A stretch of 64,000 bases of DNA from Paraliobacillus ryukyuensis (GCF_003315295.1 NZ_QNRI01000002.1:1-64000); one strand, 5' to 3'. Numbered from the stretch's first letter, positions 8,160 to 17,150 are shown. Numbers and translations are program-made. The notes: generated from the sequence alone by a model not told the origin.

Positions 8160-8371
8160 TTGTATATATTTGCAGGTGTTGGAGACATAGAATTTGCAAC
8201 CATTCTTTTTAGCTTTGTTAATGTGAATGATCATCTTTTTGCTCGGCTATAAGTTGATCTAGTTTTTCTTCTAAGCGGTTTATTTTATTATTTCGCTTTC
8301 TTAGAATGGAAAGTACGATGATCACCGGAATTGCGATAATAATCAACAAGGATAAAGCTTTGCATGAATTG
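8160..8371. pseudogene. Small TM/coiled-coil protein gene apparently split by an internal inversion
   Basis: On the plus strand, TTG 8160 behind AAAGGAGAG starts LYIFAGVGDIEFATILF, then degenerates to a stop at 8250-8252. On the minus strand, from about 8371 to a stop at 8218-8220, an open frame without a good start reads ALSLLIIIAIPVIIVLSIL, then RKRNNKINRLEEKLDQL and a short acidic/His tail. Joined, the two would make one protein of about 63 residues: short N-terminus, one membrane helix, then a charged coiled coil (DUF4083-like architecture). The junctions carry a 6-bp inverted repeat, AGCTTT (8211-8216) and AAAGCT (8354-8359). Re-inverting restores gene order but leaves a 1-nt frame error in a T run. 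Confidence 0.45.
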
Positions 8372-8374
8372 AAT

Positions 8375-8427
8375 ATCTTCAAACGACCGTCCAACATGCG
8401 CGAACATGGTGACGGTCGTTTGAAGAT
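8375..8427. repeat. 17-bp perfect inverted repeat
   Basis: ATCTTCAAACGACCGTC (8375-8391) is the exact reverse complement of GACGGTCGTTTGAAGAT (8411-8427), with a 19-nt loop. No U-run follows on either strand, so it is not a standard terminator. It lies just beyond the inverted small gene and could be that gene's original 3' hairpin or a protein site. Confidence 0.75.
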
Positions 8428-8505
8428 TGCCGATTAAGAGCAGTCTTCTAAATTAGTTATCAGCGTTCACACCCAGATCATCAATTACAAACGGAGGATT
8501 GCGCA

Positions 8506-8767
8506 GTGCCAACACTAGCAAAGCAAAAGCAACCGCGTCCACATTTAAACTTAAACCGCCTCGCCATTGCATTATTTTTATTATTACATATAAAAATCCA
8601 CCATTAATCTATTTCTGTTTGACCTGCTTCCAAGAGTAGGTGATTACATCGTTTGGACAGTCATTGTGGTAGCGATGGTTGTCATTAGTGCGGTAAAGAG
8701 GCAATTCATCTTTTTTGCGATTTTGGGTGATATTCTAATCACTACGTTTGCTGATATCCTGCTTTAA
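8506..8767 (+). pseudogene. Small two-helix membrane protein with a 1-nt frameshift
   Basis: GTG at 8506 sits 8 nt after CGGAGG (8492-8497). The frame stops after 33 residues just past a run of five A's. Removing one A restores an 86-residue protein: basic N-terminus, helix LAIALFLLL, helix VGDYIVWTVIVVAMVVISAV, and a third hydrophobic stretch ending in DILL. The total length is 3n+1, consistent with a single inserted base. It could also be a sequencing error. The family is not recognised. Confidence 0.5.
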
Positions 8768-8833
8768 AAGTATCAATTTTCAATTTCAATTGTTACAAAA
8801 AAACATTAATGAAAAAAGTAAGCTGCATAAAAA

Positions 8834-8855
8834 AGAGAGGGCAATTTCCCTCTCT
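8834..8855 (-). terminator. Terminator of the 59-residue membrane protein gene
   Basis: AGAGAGGG / CCCTCTCT (8834-8841, 8848-8855), followed on the minus strand by TTTTTT. It lies 17 bp beyond the stop of the gene at 8873-9052. Confidence 0.85.
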
Positions 8856-8872
8856 AAATTAAGCATGTTCAC

Positions 8873-9052
8873 TTATTCTGTTCTTTTTGTTTTTACATTA
8901 AGAATAAAAGACGAACCAAAAGCTGCTATCAGTCCAATCCAAAACACAGCAAAGTTGGAGATAAAGTAACGGTTAAGAAAGTAGAAAGTGATTTGGTTTG
9001 TATATAAGACGATTAAGAGAGTGAAAAATCCCACAATACATCCTTTTTCCAT
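8873..9052 (-). CDS. 59-residue membrane protein, unknown
   Basis: An ATG at 9052 opens 59 codons. It is strongly hydrophobic with two membrane segments (IVGFFTLLIVLYT and FAVFWIGLIAAFGSSFIL) and a basic end (NVKTKRTE). The ribosome site is poor (A-rich with GAAAAG), but a good terminator follows. Small size and two helices resemble many uncharacterised Bacillaceae membrane peptides; no function can be assigned. Confidence 0.5.
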   Translation of the reverse strand: MEKGCIVGFFTLLIVLYTNQITFYFLNRYFISNFAVFWIGLIAAFGSSFILNVKTKRTE

Positions 9053-9144
9053 GTTCTTTTTTTCTTTTCAGAACTCTTTTTAAAAAATGTACCCAACTTA
9101 ATCTGATCCTTTCATAAACGAATCTGTTTTGGTAGTTACATTAC

Positions 9145-9885
9145 TTACAACGTAGTAACAATCGGGCCTTCTTTGGTCAGAATAATGGTATGCTCGTACT
9201 GTGCTACATAGCTTTTATCAGTAAAATAGGTCCACCCATCATCCGCTTGAAGTACTTCTTCCTCCATTGTGGAGATAAATGGTTCAAATGCGATTACCAT
9301 ACCATCTTTTAGTACTTCATCATCCCAGCGTGCTTCGAAGTTAAAGATATGATTAGGTGATTCGTGAATGGAGCGGCCAATGCCATGTCCAGTTAGGTTT
9401 TTGATCACGGTGAAGCTATGTTGTTTGGCAACGTCTTGTACAGCTTTTCCTAGCACACTTTTTTTTGCCCCAGGTGTTGCGAGCTTCAGGCCGGTGTCAA
9501 AAGCTTCCTTAGCAACAGCACAGAGTTTTTGCAATACTTGTTCGCCTTGCCCAACAACAAAGGAAATGCCGGTATCTGCAAAATAACCTTCTTTTGAAGC
9601 GGAAACATCGATGTTAACGAGGTCGCCTTCTTCAATGATTCGTTCGCTTGGAATGCCATGCGCAACTTCTTCATTCACGCTAATGCACGTATATCCAGGA
9701 AAATCGTATACGCTTTTTGGCGCAGATTGCGCACTTGCTTTTTCAAATAGGACACCCGCCATTTCATCCAATTCCTTCGTTGTGATGCCAGGTTTGGTAG
9801 AACGAACAAGTTCATCCCGAATTGAACCACAAATACGTCCAATCGCTTGTAATCCAGTAAAATCTGCTTCTGTCTTTGCAATCAT
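9145..9885 (-). CDS. map: Methionine aminopeptidase, type I
   Basis: 246 residues of the pita-bread metallopeptidase fold, about the usual length for type Ia. It removes the initiator Met from nascent proteins. Metal ligands are visible: Asp pair in NIDVSASKEGYFADTG (near 95-106), His in NLTGHGIGRSIHE (near 170), Glu in AFEPFIS (near 203) and Glu in AQYEHTIIL (near 234); substrate His in EEVAHGIPSE near 77. GGAGGG lies directly upstream of ATG 9885. It stands alone rather than in the ribosomal-protein cluster, so it may be a second Map of the YflG type. Confidence 0.93.
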   Translation of the reverse strand: MIAKTEADFTGLQAIGRICGSIRDELVRSTKPGITTKELDEMAGVLFEKASAQSAPKSVYDFPGYTCISVNEEVAHGIPSERIIEEGDLVNIDVSASKEGYFADTGISFVVGQGEQVLQKLCAVAKEAFDTGLKLATPGAKKSVLGKAVQDVAKQHSFTVIKNLTGHGIGRSIHESPNHIFNFEARWDDEVLKDGMVIAFEPFISTMEEEVLQADDGWTYFTDKSYVAQYEHTIILTKEGPIVTTL

Positions 9886-10112
9886 GTTATCCCTCCAAAA
9901 AATTCATCTCATTCACTATCATCCATTTTTTATTGATGTTTATTAAATGCTTCCAAACTCTTTCATTATAGCAGGAGTTGCTGCCGCACTAAAGCTTTTA
10001 AAACCCAGTATAGCATAAATATCCAGAAATCAATTAATGGGTATGTCACTATGTGTTAAACTTAAGTTATATTTGTTCGATAGAAAAAGCTCGATAAAGA
10101 GAGGAGAAATAA

Positions 10113-10304
10113 ATGGTGATCTTATTACTACTCATTCCAGTTGCCATTGTGATGGTAGGGCTCTATTGTATTATATTAGGACTATGGGAATTGCGTGCTG
10201 GTAAAGATCGGAATCAATACATCAAATATATGTTCACTGGCTTGTTTTTGTTGGTTATTTTGACACCCCTTATTTGGGTTACGGTAGTTAGCCTTAGTGC
10301 TTGA
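10113..10304 (+). CDS. 63-residue two-helix membrane protein, unknown
   Basis: ATG 10113 follows GAGAGGAG by 6 nt. Two hydrophobic helices (VILLLLIPVAIVMVGLYCII and YMFTGLFLLVILTPLIWVTVV) are joined by a charged loop (WELRAGKDRNQYIK). No close neighbour on the same strand and no terminator were found. Family not recognised. Confidence 0.55.
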   Translation: MVILLLLIPVAIVMVGLYCIILGLWELRAGKDRNQYIKYMFTGLFLLVILTPLIWVTVVSLSA

Positions 10305-10504
10305 TGCGTGATACAGCTAGAGAAGAAATAGTTTTAAAAGTAGAAAGAACTTTCTAAGTAGGATAATTTGCATTGTTACGATTTGTTGTTAGGAAAGATA
10401 CAATAACAAATGTAAATATAAAGAGTATCAACCTTTAAAAGCTTTTAATTATGGACTGATAGATTACATATGCGGGATGGGCAGGTTACTCCGAATGATC
10501 ACCG

Positions 10505-10798
10505 ATGACAGATTGTGAACTACTAAGCATGATGATAAGCATTCTAATGTTAATCGTAGCAGTAGTCACAGCTGTAAACACTATTTTCAATAAAAAGAAA
10601 CGCCTCCTATGTTTTGGTGAAGAGTGTGGGGAATTTCTTCTACTAGAGCTACTGCAGAAGGTAGTTATCCATCTTAAGGTTAGTGAAGTGTTGATCCTCT
10701 TTTTAACGGGTATTCTTAAGTTCATTATGTGCATAAAAAATTTAGATATCAAGTTTTCACTTCTAAAAATCCACAACAGTGTACACCTGCTAGATTAA
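10505..10798 (+). CDS. Possible holin-like type I toxin peptide (doubtful)
   Basis: The first 33 codons from ATG 10505 give MTDCELLSMMISILMLIVAV, then VTAVNTIFNKKKR: a short polar start with a Glu at position 5, one hydrophobic helix and a Lys-rich end. This matches the layout of the TxpA/BsrG-like 'putative holin-like toxin' peptides. Here the frame continues for another 60 codons of unlikely protein, and there is no good ribosome site. It may be a decayed toxin gene or chance. Confidence 0.22.
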   Translation: MTDCELLSMMISILMLIVAVVTAVNTIFNKKKRLLCFGEECGEFLLLELLQKVVIHLKVSEVLILFLTGILKFIMCIKNLDIKFSLLKIHNSVHLLD

Positions 10799-10950
10799 CA
10801 TGGCATGTACTCCGAACGAACTTTCCGTTCCTCCCCTCGTACTACTTTTTCACTTGAATAATAATCACGGTTATTATCGCTACCAAAAATACATATTATT
10901 ACAATTAAACAGTAGTGTGTAACGTAGTCAACGCTACTAAACACGCTAGG

Positions 10951-10966
10951 TGTGACGTTTGTCACA
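10951..10966 (+). promoter_or_regulatory. Crp/Fnr-type operator upstream of cydA
   Basis: TGTGACGTTTGTCACA is a perfect TGTGA-N6-TCACA palindrome, the site type bound by B. subtilis Fnr. It lies 146 bp upstream of cydA. A further TTTCACAAA at 10979-10987 resembles half of a Rex site. Oxygen- or redox-dependent control of the bd oxidase operon is inferred. Confidence 0.6.
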
Positions 10967-11111
10967 GCAAATGAAAAATTTCACAAAATGGTCACTAAAT
11001 TGGCAAGGAATAGACAAAAACATCCATAAATTCTGTGCTACTATAAATAGGTAATCTTTTAAATAAACTTTTTATTACCATTAAATTAAAAAAGTCTTGG
11101 AGGAATGAAAG

Positions 11112-12515
11112 ATGGATCCATTATTTTTGGCTCGGCTTCAGTTTGGGGTAACGACCGTTTACCACTTTTTCTTTGTGCCGTTATCCATTGGTCTGGTTTT
11201 CATGGTTGCATTAATGGAAACTCTTTACGTAATGAAGAAAAAAGAAATTTACAAAAAAATGACGAAGTTTTGGGGGCATTTATTTCTAATTAACTTTGCG
11301 GTTGGGGTAGTAACAGGAATTATTCAAGAATTCCAATTTGGGATGAACTGGTCCGATTACTCTCGATTTGTTGGAGACGTTTTTGGAGCACCACTTGCGA
11401 TTGAGGCGTTGCTTGCGTTTTTTATGGAATCAACGTTTATCGGATTATGGATTTTTGGTTGGGATCGCCTACCAAAGAAATTACACTTAGCTAGTATTTG
11501 GCTTGTGTCGATTGGAACGATTCTATCTGGTTTCTGGATTTTAACAGCGAATTCGTTCATGCAACATCCAGTTGGTTACACAATGGCAAATGGACGGGCA
11601 GAAATGAATGACTTTTTTGCCTTGATTACCAATGGACAACAGTGGGTGGAATTCCCACACGTCATTTCAGGTGCTTTATGTACGGGTGCTTTCTTTGTTG
11701 CAGGTATCAGTGCGATTCAAATATTGAAGAAAAAGAAAGTAACATTCTATAAGCTTTCACTAAAAATTGCCCTTGTGATTGGTGTAATTGGAAGTCTTGG
11801 TACTGCCTTTAGCGGGCACGGGCAAGCACAATACTTAGTGGAAACACAACCAATGAAAATGGCTGCTGCTGAAGGGATTTGGGAAGATACTGATGACCCA
11901 GCACCCTGGTCCACCTTTGCTTTAATTGATACAGAAAAACAAGAAAATAACTATGAATTAAACATTCCGTATGCCTTAAGTTTCTTATCTTATTCTAAAT
12001 TTGAAGGTAGCTTAAAAGGGATGAACACCTTACAAGCTGAATATGCCGATAAATATGATGCGGAAATGGGCGAAGGTACGAATTATATTCCACCAGTCAA
12101 AACCACCTACTGGAGCTTCCGTTTAATGGTTGGCTTTGGTATGGCGATGATCTTGTTATCATTAGTAGGACTATGGTTATGGAAAAAAGGCAAGCTTGAA
12201 AGTAAAGTTTTTTTACGTTTTTTAATCCCAGCTATCTCTTTTCCGTTCTTAGCCAATACTTTTGGGTGGATCATGACGGAAGTAGGACGTCAACCGTGGA
12301 CAGTGTTTGGTTTGATGACAACAGCTGATTCGGTATCACCCAACGTTTCGTCAGGAAGTATTTTATTCTCCATCATCATGTACATGGCTATCTTTACCGT
12401 GCTAGCAATCGTGATGGTGTACTTAATGGTTCGTGAAGTGAAAAAAGGACCAGAAATGCATGAACAAGTGGATGAATCTGTTTCGACCGATCCATTCAGT
12501 AAGGTAGGTGTGTAA
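11112..12515 (+). CDS. cydA: Cytochrome bd ubiquinol/menaquinol oxidase subunit I
   Basis: 467 residues with about nine membrane helices. It carries the quinol site and the haems b558, b595 and d of a proton-motive but non-pumping terminal oxidase in the cytoplasmic membrane. His18 in TTVYHFFFVPLSIG is the haem b595 ligand position, a His in EFPHVISGALCTG near 186 ligates b558, and GRQPW near 395 is conserved. The length is that of the short-Q-loop forms found in Firmicutes. GGAGGA is correctly spaced to ATG 11112. First gene of cydABDC. Confidence 0.95.
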   Translation: MDPLFLARLQFGVTTVYHFFFVPLSIGLVFMVALMETLYVMKKKEIYKKMTKFWGHLFLINFAVGVVTGIIQEFQFGMNWSDYSRFVGDVFGAPLAIEALLAFFMESTFIGLWIFGWDRLPKKLHLASIWLVSIGTILSGFWILTANSFMQHPVGYTMANGRAEMNDFFALITNGQQWVEFPHVISGALCTGAFFVAGISAIQILKKKKVTFYKLSLKIALVIGVIGSLGTAFSGHGQAQYLVETQPMKMAAAEGIWEDTDDPAPWSTFALIDTEKQENNYELNIPYALSFLSYSKFEGSLKGMNTLQAEYADKYDAEMGEGTNYIPPVKTTYWSFRLMVGFGMAMILLSLVGLWLWKKGKLESKVFLRFLIPAISFPFLANTFGWIMTEVGRQPWTVFGLMTTADSVSPNVSSGSILFSIIMYMAIFTVLAIVMVYLMVREVKKGPEMHEQVDESVSTDPFSKVGV

Positions 12516-12516
12516 G

Positions 12517-13530
12517 ATGGGATTAAGTGAATTATGGTTTGTCTTAATTGCTGTTCTATTTATTGGTTTTTTCTTCTTGGAAGGATTCGACTTTGGTGTT
12601 GGAATGGCCACCAAGTTCCTGGCTCGTGATGAAAAAGAACGTTCCATTATGGTAAATACCATTGGGCCATTTTGGGATGCAAATGAAGTTTGGCTCTTAA
12701 CGGGTGGCGGGGCGATTTTCGCTGCTTTTCCACACTGGTACGCGACTATGTTTAGTGGTTATTATCTCCCGCTATTGGTTGTATTACTCGCGTTAATTGC
12801 GCGTGGGGTTTCGTTTGAATTCCGTAGCAAGGTGCCTCATTCCCGTTGGACCAGCAGTTGGGACTGGGCAGTTTTTTTCGGTAGTCTGTTACCACCGTTC
12901 TTACTTGGTGTTTTGTTTACCAGCATGTTAAAAGGCATGCCAATTGATCAAGAAATGAACATGTCGGGCGGTTTCTCGGATTTCATTAATGTATATTCGA
13001 TTTGGGGCGGCATTACCGTGACTTTACTTTGCTTCTTGCATGGCTTGCATTTCTTAACGTTAAAAACGGATGGTGATATTCGGTCACGAGCAGCAACATT
13101 AGCGAAAAAAGTTGTTTATGCGGTACTCGGCGCACTTGTTGTGTTTGTTGGTTTAACGTGGTTTATGACCGATGTATTCCAAGTACGCCTTGTGCCAGAA
13201 TTAATTCTCGTGGCCTTAATCGTAGTGGCTTATGTGCTATCGAATGTTTTTATATCGAGACAACGCGAAGGTCTTGCGTTTACCATGTCTGGTCTAGGGC
13301 TTAGCTTTACCGTGTTAAGTATTTTTGTTGGGTTATTCCCACGTGTGATGATTAGTTCAATTGATAAAGCATTCGACTTAACGGTCTACAATGCATCAAG
13401 TGGTTCGTATTCCTTGAAAGTGATGACCTTTATGGCATTAGGTATCTTGCCATTCGTCCTAGGCTATACCATTTGGAGTTATTATATTTTCCGTAAACGT
13501 GTCAGTGACAAGGAGCATCTAACGTACTAA
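12517..13530 (+). CDS. cydB: Cytochrome bd oxidase subunit II
   Basis: 337 residues, eight or so membrane helices, with the family motifs LEGFDFGVGM near residue 24 and GPFWDANEVWLLTGGGAIFAAFP near 50. ATG 12517 lies one base after the cydA stop, with GGTAGGTG 8 nt upstream; an in-frame GTG at 12508 is too close to that site. It partners CydA in the membrane. Confidence 0.95.
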   Translation: MGLSELWFVLIAVLFIGFFFLEGFDFGVGMATKFLARDEKERSIMVNTIGPFWDANEVWLLTGGGAIFAAFPHWYATMFSGYYLPLLVVLLALIARGVSFEFRSKVPHSRWTSSWDWAVFFGSLLPPFLLGVLFTSMLKGMPIDQEMNMSGGFSDFINVYSIWGGITVTLLCFLHGLHFLTLKTDGDIRSRAATLAKKVVYAVLGALVVFVGLTWFMTDVFQVRLVPELILVALIVVAYVLSNVFISRQREGLAFTMSGLGLSFTVLSIFVGLFPRVMISSIDKAFDLTVYNASSGSYSLKVMTFMALGILPFVLGYTIWSYYIFRKRVSDKEHLTY

Positions 13531-15251
13531 TGGATAAGCTACTGTTCACCTATAAAGGAATCAAGCCGGTGCTCGCAAGTTTAGTTGCGCTAACCGCTGT
13601 GCAAGCAGTCATGGTTATTCTGCAAGCGTATTTCTTGGCTGATGCGATCTCCTCCCTATTTGGAGGAGATTTGTTTCAAGCTACTTGGCATAAGCTGGTT
13701 TATTTTTTTCTAGCCTTAGTCATACGGCAAGGATGTACCTTTGTGAAGCAAAAAATCGTGTATCGATTTGCTAATGAGACAAGTACATCCATTCGCACAG
13801 CTGTCTTGCACAAGTTGTTTCAACTCGGTCCACGTTTTGTTACCGAAAAAGGGTCAGGGCAGACGATTACCAACATGATGGAAGGAACGGAAAAGTTTCA
13901 GCGTTATTTAGAGCTATTTTTACCGAAAATGGTGAATACGATGATCATTCCGGCAGCGGTTTGGTTGTTTATCTTTTTTCATGATAGCCGTTCCGCTATT
14001 ATCTTGTTGGTGGCCTTCCCGATTTTAATTGCGTTTATGATTTTGCTTGGGTTTGCTGCCAGAGAAAAGTCAAACAAACAATACAAGTCCTATCAAATGC
14101 TCTCGAATCATTTTGTTGATTCTTTGCGTGGGATTGAAACATTAAAATACTTAGGGGTCAGTCGTGCACACAGGGAAAAAATCCGTTTGGTCAGTGAACG
14201 GTACCGTAAAAACGTCATGGCGACATTGCGCATTGCATTTTTGTCATCATTTGCTTTGAATTTTATTACAATGTTATCCATTGCGACGGTCGCTGTTTTT
14301 CTTGGATTAGGTTTGATTGAAGGACATGGACAGCTTTTCCCAGCATTATTGATTCTTATTTTAGCACCAGAATATTTTCTGCCGATCCGTGAAGTGGGTT
14401 CCGATTATCATGCAACATTGGATGGGAAAGAAGCGGCGCAAGAATTTCACGACATTTTGCAAATCGATACCGTTACTCAACAGCAAACAACCATTGGACG
14501 TTGGAATCAAGCGAGTACACTTGTATTAGAAAAAGTTGGACTGCAGTTTGAAGAAGAAAACACCAACGGGTTAGCAGCGCTTGATTTCACCGTCAAAGGC
14601 ATGAAAAAAATTGGAATTATCGGTGCAAGTGGGGCAGGGAAATCGACCTTAATTGACTTGCTTAGTGGCTTTCGCTCCCCAACTGCTGGCTGTTTTATGA
14701 TCAATGGTAAACGATTTGATCATCTAGCGGAAGCAGGTTGGCAAGACCAAATTACCTATATCCCACAACATCCGTATATTTTTGCCGCGAGCTTGGCAGA
14801 CAATATTCGTTTTTACGAGCCGGATGCAACGGAAGAACAGGTGCAAGCTGCCGCTATAGCAGCAGGACTAACTGATGTAATTGCTTCCTTGCCAGCAGGA
14901 CTAGCAACGGTTGTTGGGGAAGGCGGTCGTTCCTTGAGTGGCGGCCAAGAACAACGGATTGCACTGGCACGCGCTTTTCTAGGCAACCGTCCGATCATCT
15001 TACTGGATGAGCCAACTGCTCATTTAGATATTGAGACAGAATATGCTTTAAAACAGCCGATGCTGGAATTATTTCAAGATAAACTGGTATGCTTTGCAAC
15101 GCATCGTCTCCATTGGATGGAGCAAATGGATGAAATGGTGGTACTAGACGGTGGAAAAATCGTCGAGACTGGATCGCATCATCAATTAATGCGAAAACAA
15201 GGCTTCTATTACCAGTTAACAGAAGCATTTTTGGAGGGCCAACATGGATAA
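13530..15251 (+). CDS. cydD: ABC exporter subunit CydD (cysteine/glutathione export for bd oxidase assembly)
   Basis: 573 residues: six-helix membrane domain (1-~310), then an ATPase domain with Walker A GASGAGKST near 366, signature LSGGQEQRIALARA near 475 and Walker B IILLDEPTAHLD near 497. Start overlaps the cydB stop by one base (TAATG). CydDC is a heterodimeric exporter of reduced thiols needed to assemble cytochrome bd; the order A-B-D-C matches Bacillus. The signature motif has Glu for the usual Arg (GGQEQ), a common CydD variant. Confidence 0.92.
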   Translation: MDKLLFTYKGIKPVLASLVALTAVQAVMVILQAYFLADAISSLFGGDLFQATWHKLVYFFLALVIRQGCTFVKQKIVYRFANETSTSIRTAVLHKLFQLGPRFVTEKGSGQTITNMMEGTEKFQRYLELFLPKMVNTMIIPAAVWLFIFFHDSRSAIILLVAFPILIAFMILLGFAAREKSNKQYKSYQMLSNHFVDSLRGIETLKYLGVSRAHREKIRLVSERYRKNVMATLRIAFLSSFALNFITMLSIATVAVFLGLGLIEGHGQLFPALLILILAPEYFLPIREVGSDYHATLDGKEAAQEFHDILQIDTVTQQQTTIGRWNQASTLVLEKVGLQFEEENTNGLAALDFTVKGMKKIGIIGASGAGKSTLIDLLSGFRSPTAGCFMINGKRFDHLAEAGWQDQITYIPQHPYIFAASLADNIRFYEPDATEEQVQAAAIAAGLTDVIASLPAGLATVVGEGGRSLSGGQEQRIALARAFLGNRPIILLDEPTAHLDIETEYALKQPMLELFQDKLVCFATHRLHWMEQMDEMVVLDGGKIVETGSHHQLMRKQGFYYQLTEAFLEGQHG

Positions 15252-17001
15252 AAATAGATGGATTATGCCATATATCAAACAATTTCGCATGCGATTTCTA
15301 TTGGTCATCTTGCTCGGCGCCTTGACCGTTCTTTTTAGTGGTGGCTTAATGTTTACTTCGGGTTATTTAATTACCAAAGCATCCACCAAACCAGAAACGA
15401 TTTTAATGGTGTACGTGCCGATTGTTGGTGTGCGTGCTTTCGGTATTGGACGCGCAGCCTTAGCTTATGTCGAGAGTCTAGCCGGTCACCATTTTATTTT
15501 AAACGTACTGTCTAACATGCGTGTGCGTCTGTACAATTTATTAGAGCCACAAGCACTATTTTTAAAATCGCGCTTTTCCACAGGGGACTTGCTAGGCACT
15601 TTGTCGGATGACATCGAATACTTACAAGATTTTTATTTAAAAACGCTATTCCCGTCGATTGTTTCACTGATGATTTATGCGACAATCGTAATTGGAACAG
15701 GTGCTTTTTCCCTTACTTTTGCACTGGTATTATTGGTGTTGATCGGTTTACTAGTCTTTGTCGGACCAGCCATCTCCTATCTCTATATGAAAAAGAAAAA
15801 CGAACGCGTCAAACAAGGCAAGCATACGCTTTATCAACAATTAACTGATAACCTATTTGGGATGAGTGAAGTATTGTTTAGTGGTAGACATTTGGAAATG
15901 ATTGCTCAGTATGACACAAAGCAGCAAGAACTCCAACAGATCGAAGCGAAGAAAAAATCTTTTATTAACTGGCGAGGCATCGGCAATCAGGTTATCTTAG
16001 GACTAGTAGTTGCCTTTGCGGTGTATTGGACAAACGGGATGGCAGTAACCGGTGAAATCCCAGCGACGTTTATTGCGGCTTTTGCTTTAATGTTATTGTC
16101 AGTGGTAGAGACATTTTTTTCATTATCCGATGCAGTCAGTGAAAGCACGCGCTACCAGGATTCAATTAACCGATTGCGCCGCTTAGAAGCAGACACCGAA
16201 CCCGAATCAAATGATCAACCGGTAGCGGAGGTCGATTTCGGTACCAATGTAGCAATAGATTTTAATCATGTTGCTTTTCAGTATCACGCCGAAACCCAGC
16301 TAATTGATGATTTTCATTTGCACATCGGACCTGGGGAAAAAATCGCCATCTTAGGTCCAAGTGGAGCAGGAAAATCAACGGTATTAAAATTATTGCAAGG
16401 TGCAATGAAACCCAGCGATGGTGCGGTGTTGATCAATGATCACCATACCAATGCACACTCCGATGCTATTCCACAGGTAGTGTCGATGTTAAATCAGAAA
16501 GCTTACTTGTTTCACACAACGGTGTTTAACAACATTCACATGGGCAACACCGATGCAACAGAAGCGGAAGTCTATCAAGCAGCCAAGCAGGTCGGTTTGC
16601 ATGATATGTTCATATCTTTGCCAAAAGGCTATCAAACCAACATTCATGAAACAGGTCAACGTTTTTCTGGTGGGGAACGCCAGCGGATTGCACTAGCCCG
16701 TATTTTATTGAAAAAGACCCCAATCGTCGTGATGGATGAACCAACGATTGGACTCGATCCGATTACCGAAAATCACTTACTCGAAACCATTTTTGATACG
16801 TTAAGTGATAAAACAATGATTTGGGTGACCCACCATTTAGCTGGTATGGCCAAGATGGATCGAATTTTGTTTATGGACGAGGGCAAGATCACCATGGAAG
16901 GAAGCCATCAGCAACTATTAGCAGAGGAAGACCGCTACCGCAGATTGTTTCAGTTAGATTACCCCGTCCAAGCGAGTGATCCGTTGAAAGCAACAATGTA
17001 A
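15244..17001 (+). CDS. cydC: ABC exporter subunit CydC
   Basis: 585 residues: six membrane helices, then an ATPase domain with Walker A GPSGAGKST near 377, signature FSGGERQRIALARI near 479 and Walker B IVVMDEPTIGLD near 500, with H-loop His in WVTHHLAG. It overlaps cydD by 8 bp and has GGAGG 8 nt before ATG 15244. Partner of CydD in thiol export. It is the last gene of the operon. Confidence 0.92.
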   Translation: MDKNRWIMPYIKQFRMRFLLVILLGALTVLFSGGLMFTSGYLITKASTKPETILMVYVPIVGVRAFGIGRAALAYVESLAGHHFILNVLSNMRVRLYNLLEPQALFLKSRFSTGDLLGTLSDDIEYLQDFYLKTLFPSIVSLMIYATIVIGTGAFSLTFALVLLVLIGLLVFVGPAISYLYMKKKNERVKQGKHTLYQQLTDNLFGMSEVLFSGRHLEMIAQYDTKQQELQQIEAKKKSFINWRGIGNQVILGLVVAFAVYWTNGMAVTGEIPATFIAAFALMLLSVVETFFSLSDAVSESTRYQDSINRLRRLEADTEPESNDQPVAEVDFGTNVAIDFNHVAFQYHAETQLIDDFHLHIGPGEKIAILGPSGAGKSTVLKLLQGAMKPSDGAVLINDHHTNAHSDAIPQVVSMLNQKAYLFHTTVFNNIHMGNTDATEAEVYQAAKQVGLHDMFISLPKGYQTNIHETGQRFSGGERQRIALARILLKKTPIVVMDEPTIGLDPITENHLLETIFDTLSDKTMIWVTHHLAGMAKMDRILFMDEGKITMEGSHQQLLAEEDRYRRLFQLDYPVQASDPLKATM

Positions 17002-17127
17002 ATGTAAGATGGAAGAAAAACAGGAGCGCAGGCATGGTACATGTACACCATGTCTCAAAAACAGGGAATTTGGAATTTTAAAGCAATGCATAGCCAATCG
17101 TATGTCATAGCGTTAATGTAGAATAGA

Positions 17128-17150
17128 AGAGCTGCTTAGGCAGCTCTTTT
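17128..17150 (+). terminator. Terminator of the cyd operon
   Basis: AGAGCTGC-TTAG-GCAGCTCT followed by TTTT. It is 127 bp beyond the cydC stop. Confidence 0.8.

Noticed and set aside
8748-8969. 73-codon plus-strand open frame
   Set aside because: Runs through a terminator hairpin and across the opposite-strand membrane gene; no ribosome site.
10486-10776. 96-codon minus-strand open frame
   Set aside because: Basic, Ser/Arg-rich nonsense-like translation with no ribosome site; the plus-strand peptide is a better, though still weak, candidate.
17043-17065. Palindromic CATGGTACATGTACACCATG after cydC
   Set aside because: Imperfect, no U-run, and no second copy seen; probably chance.
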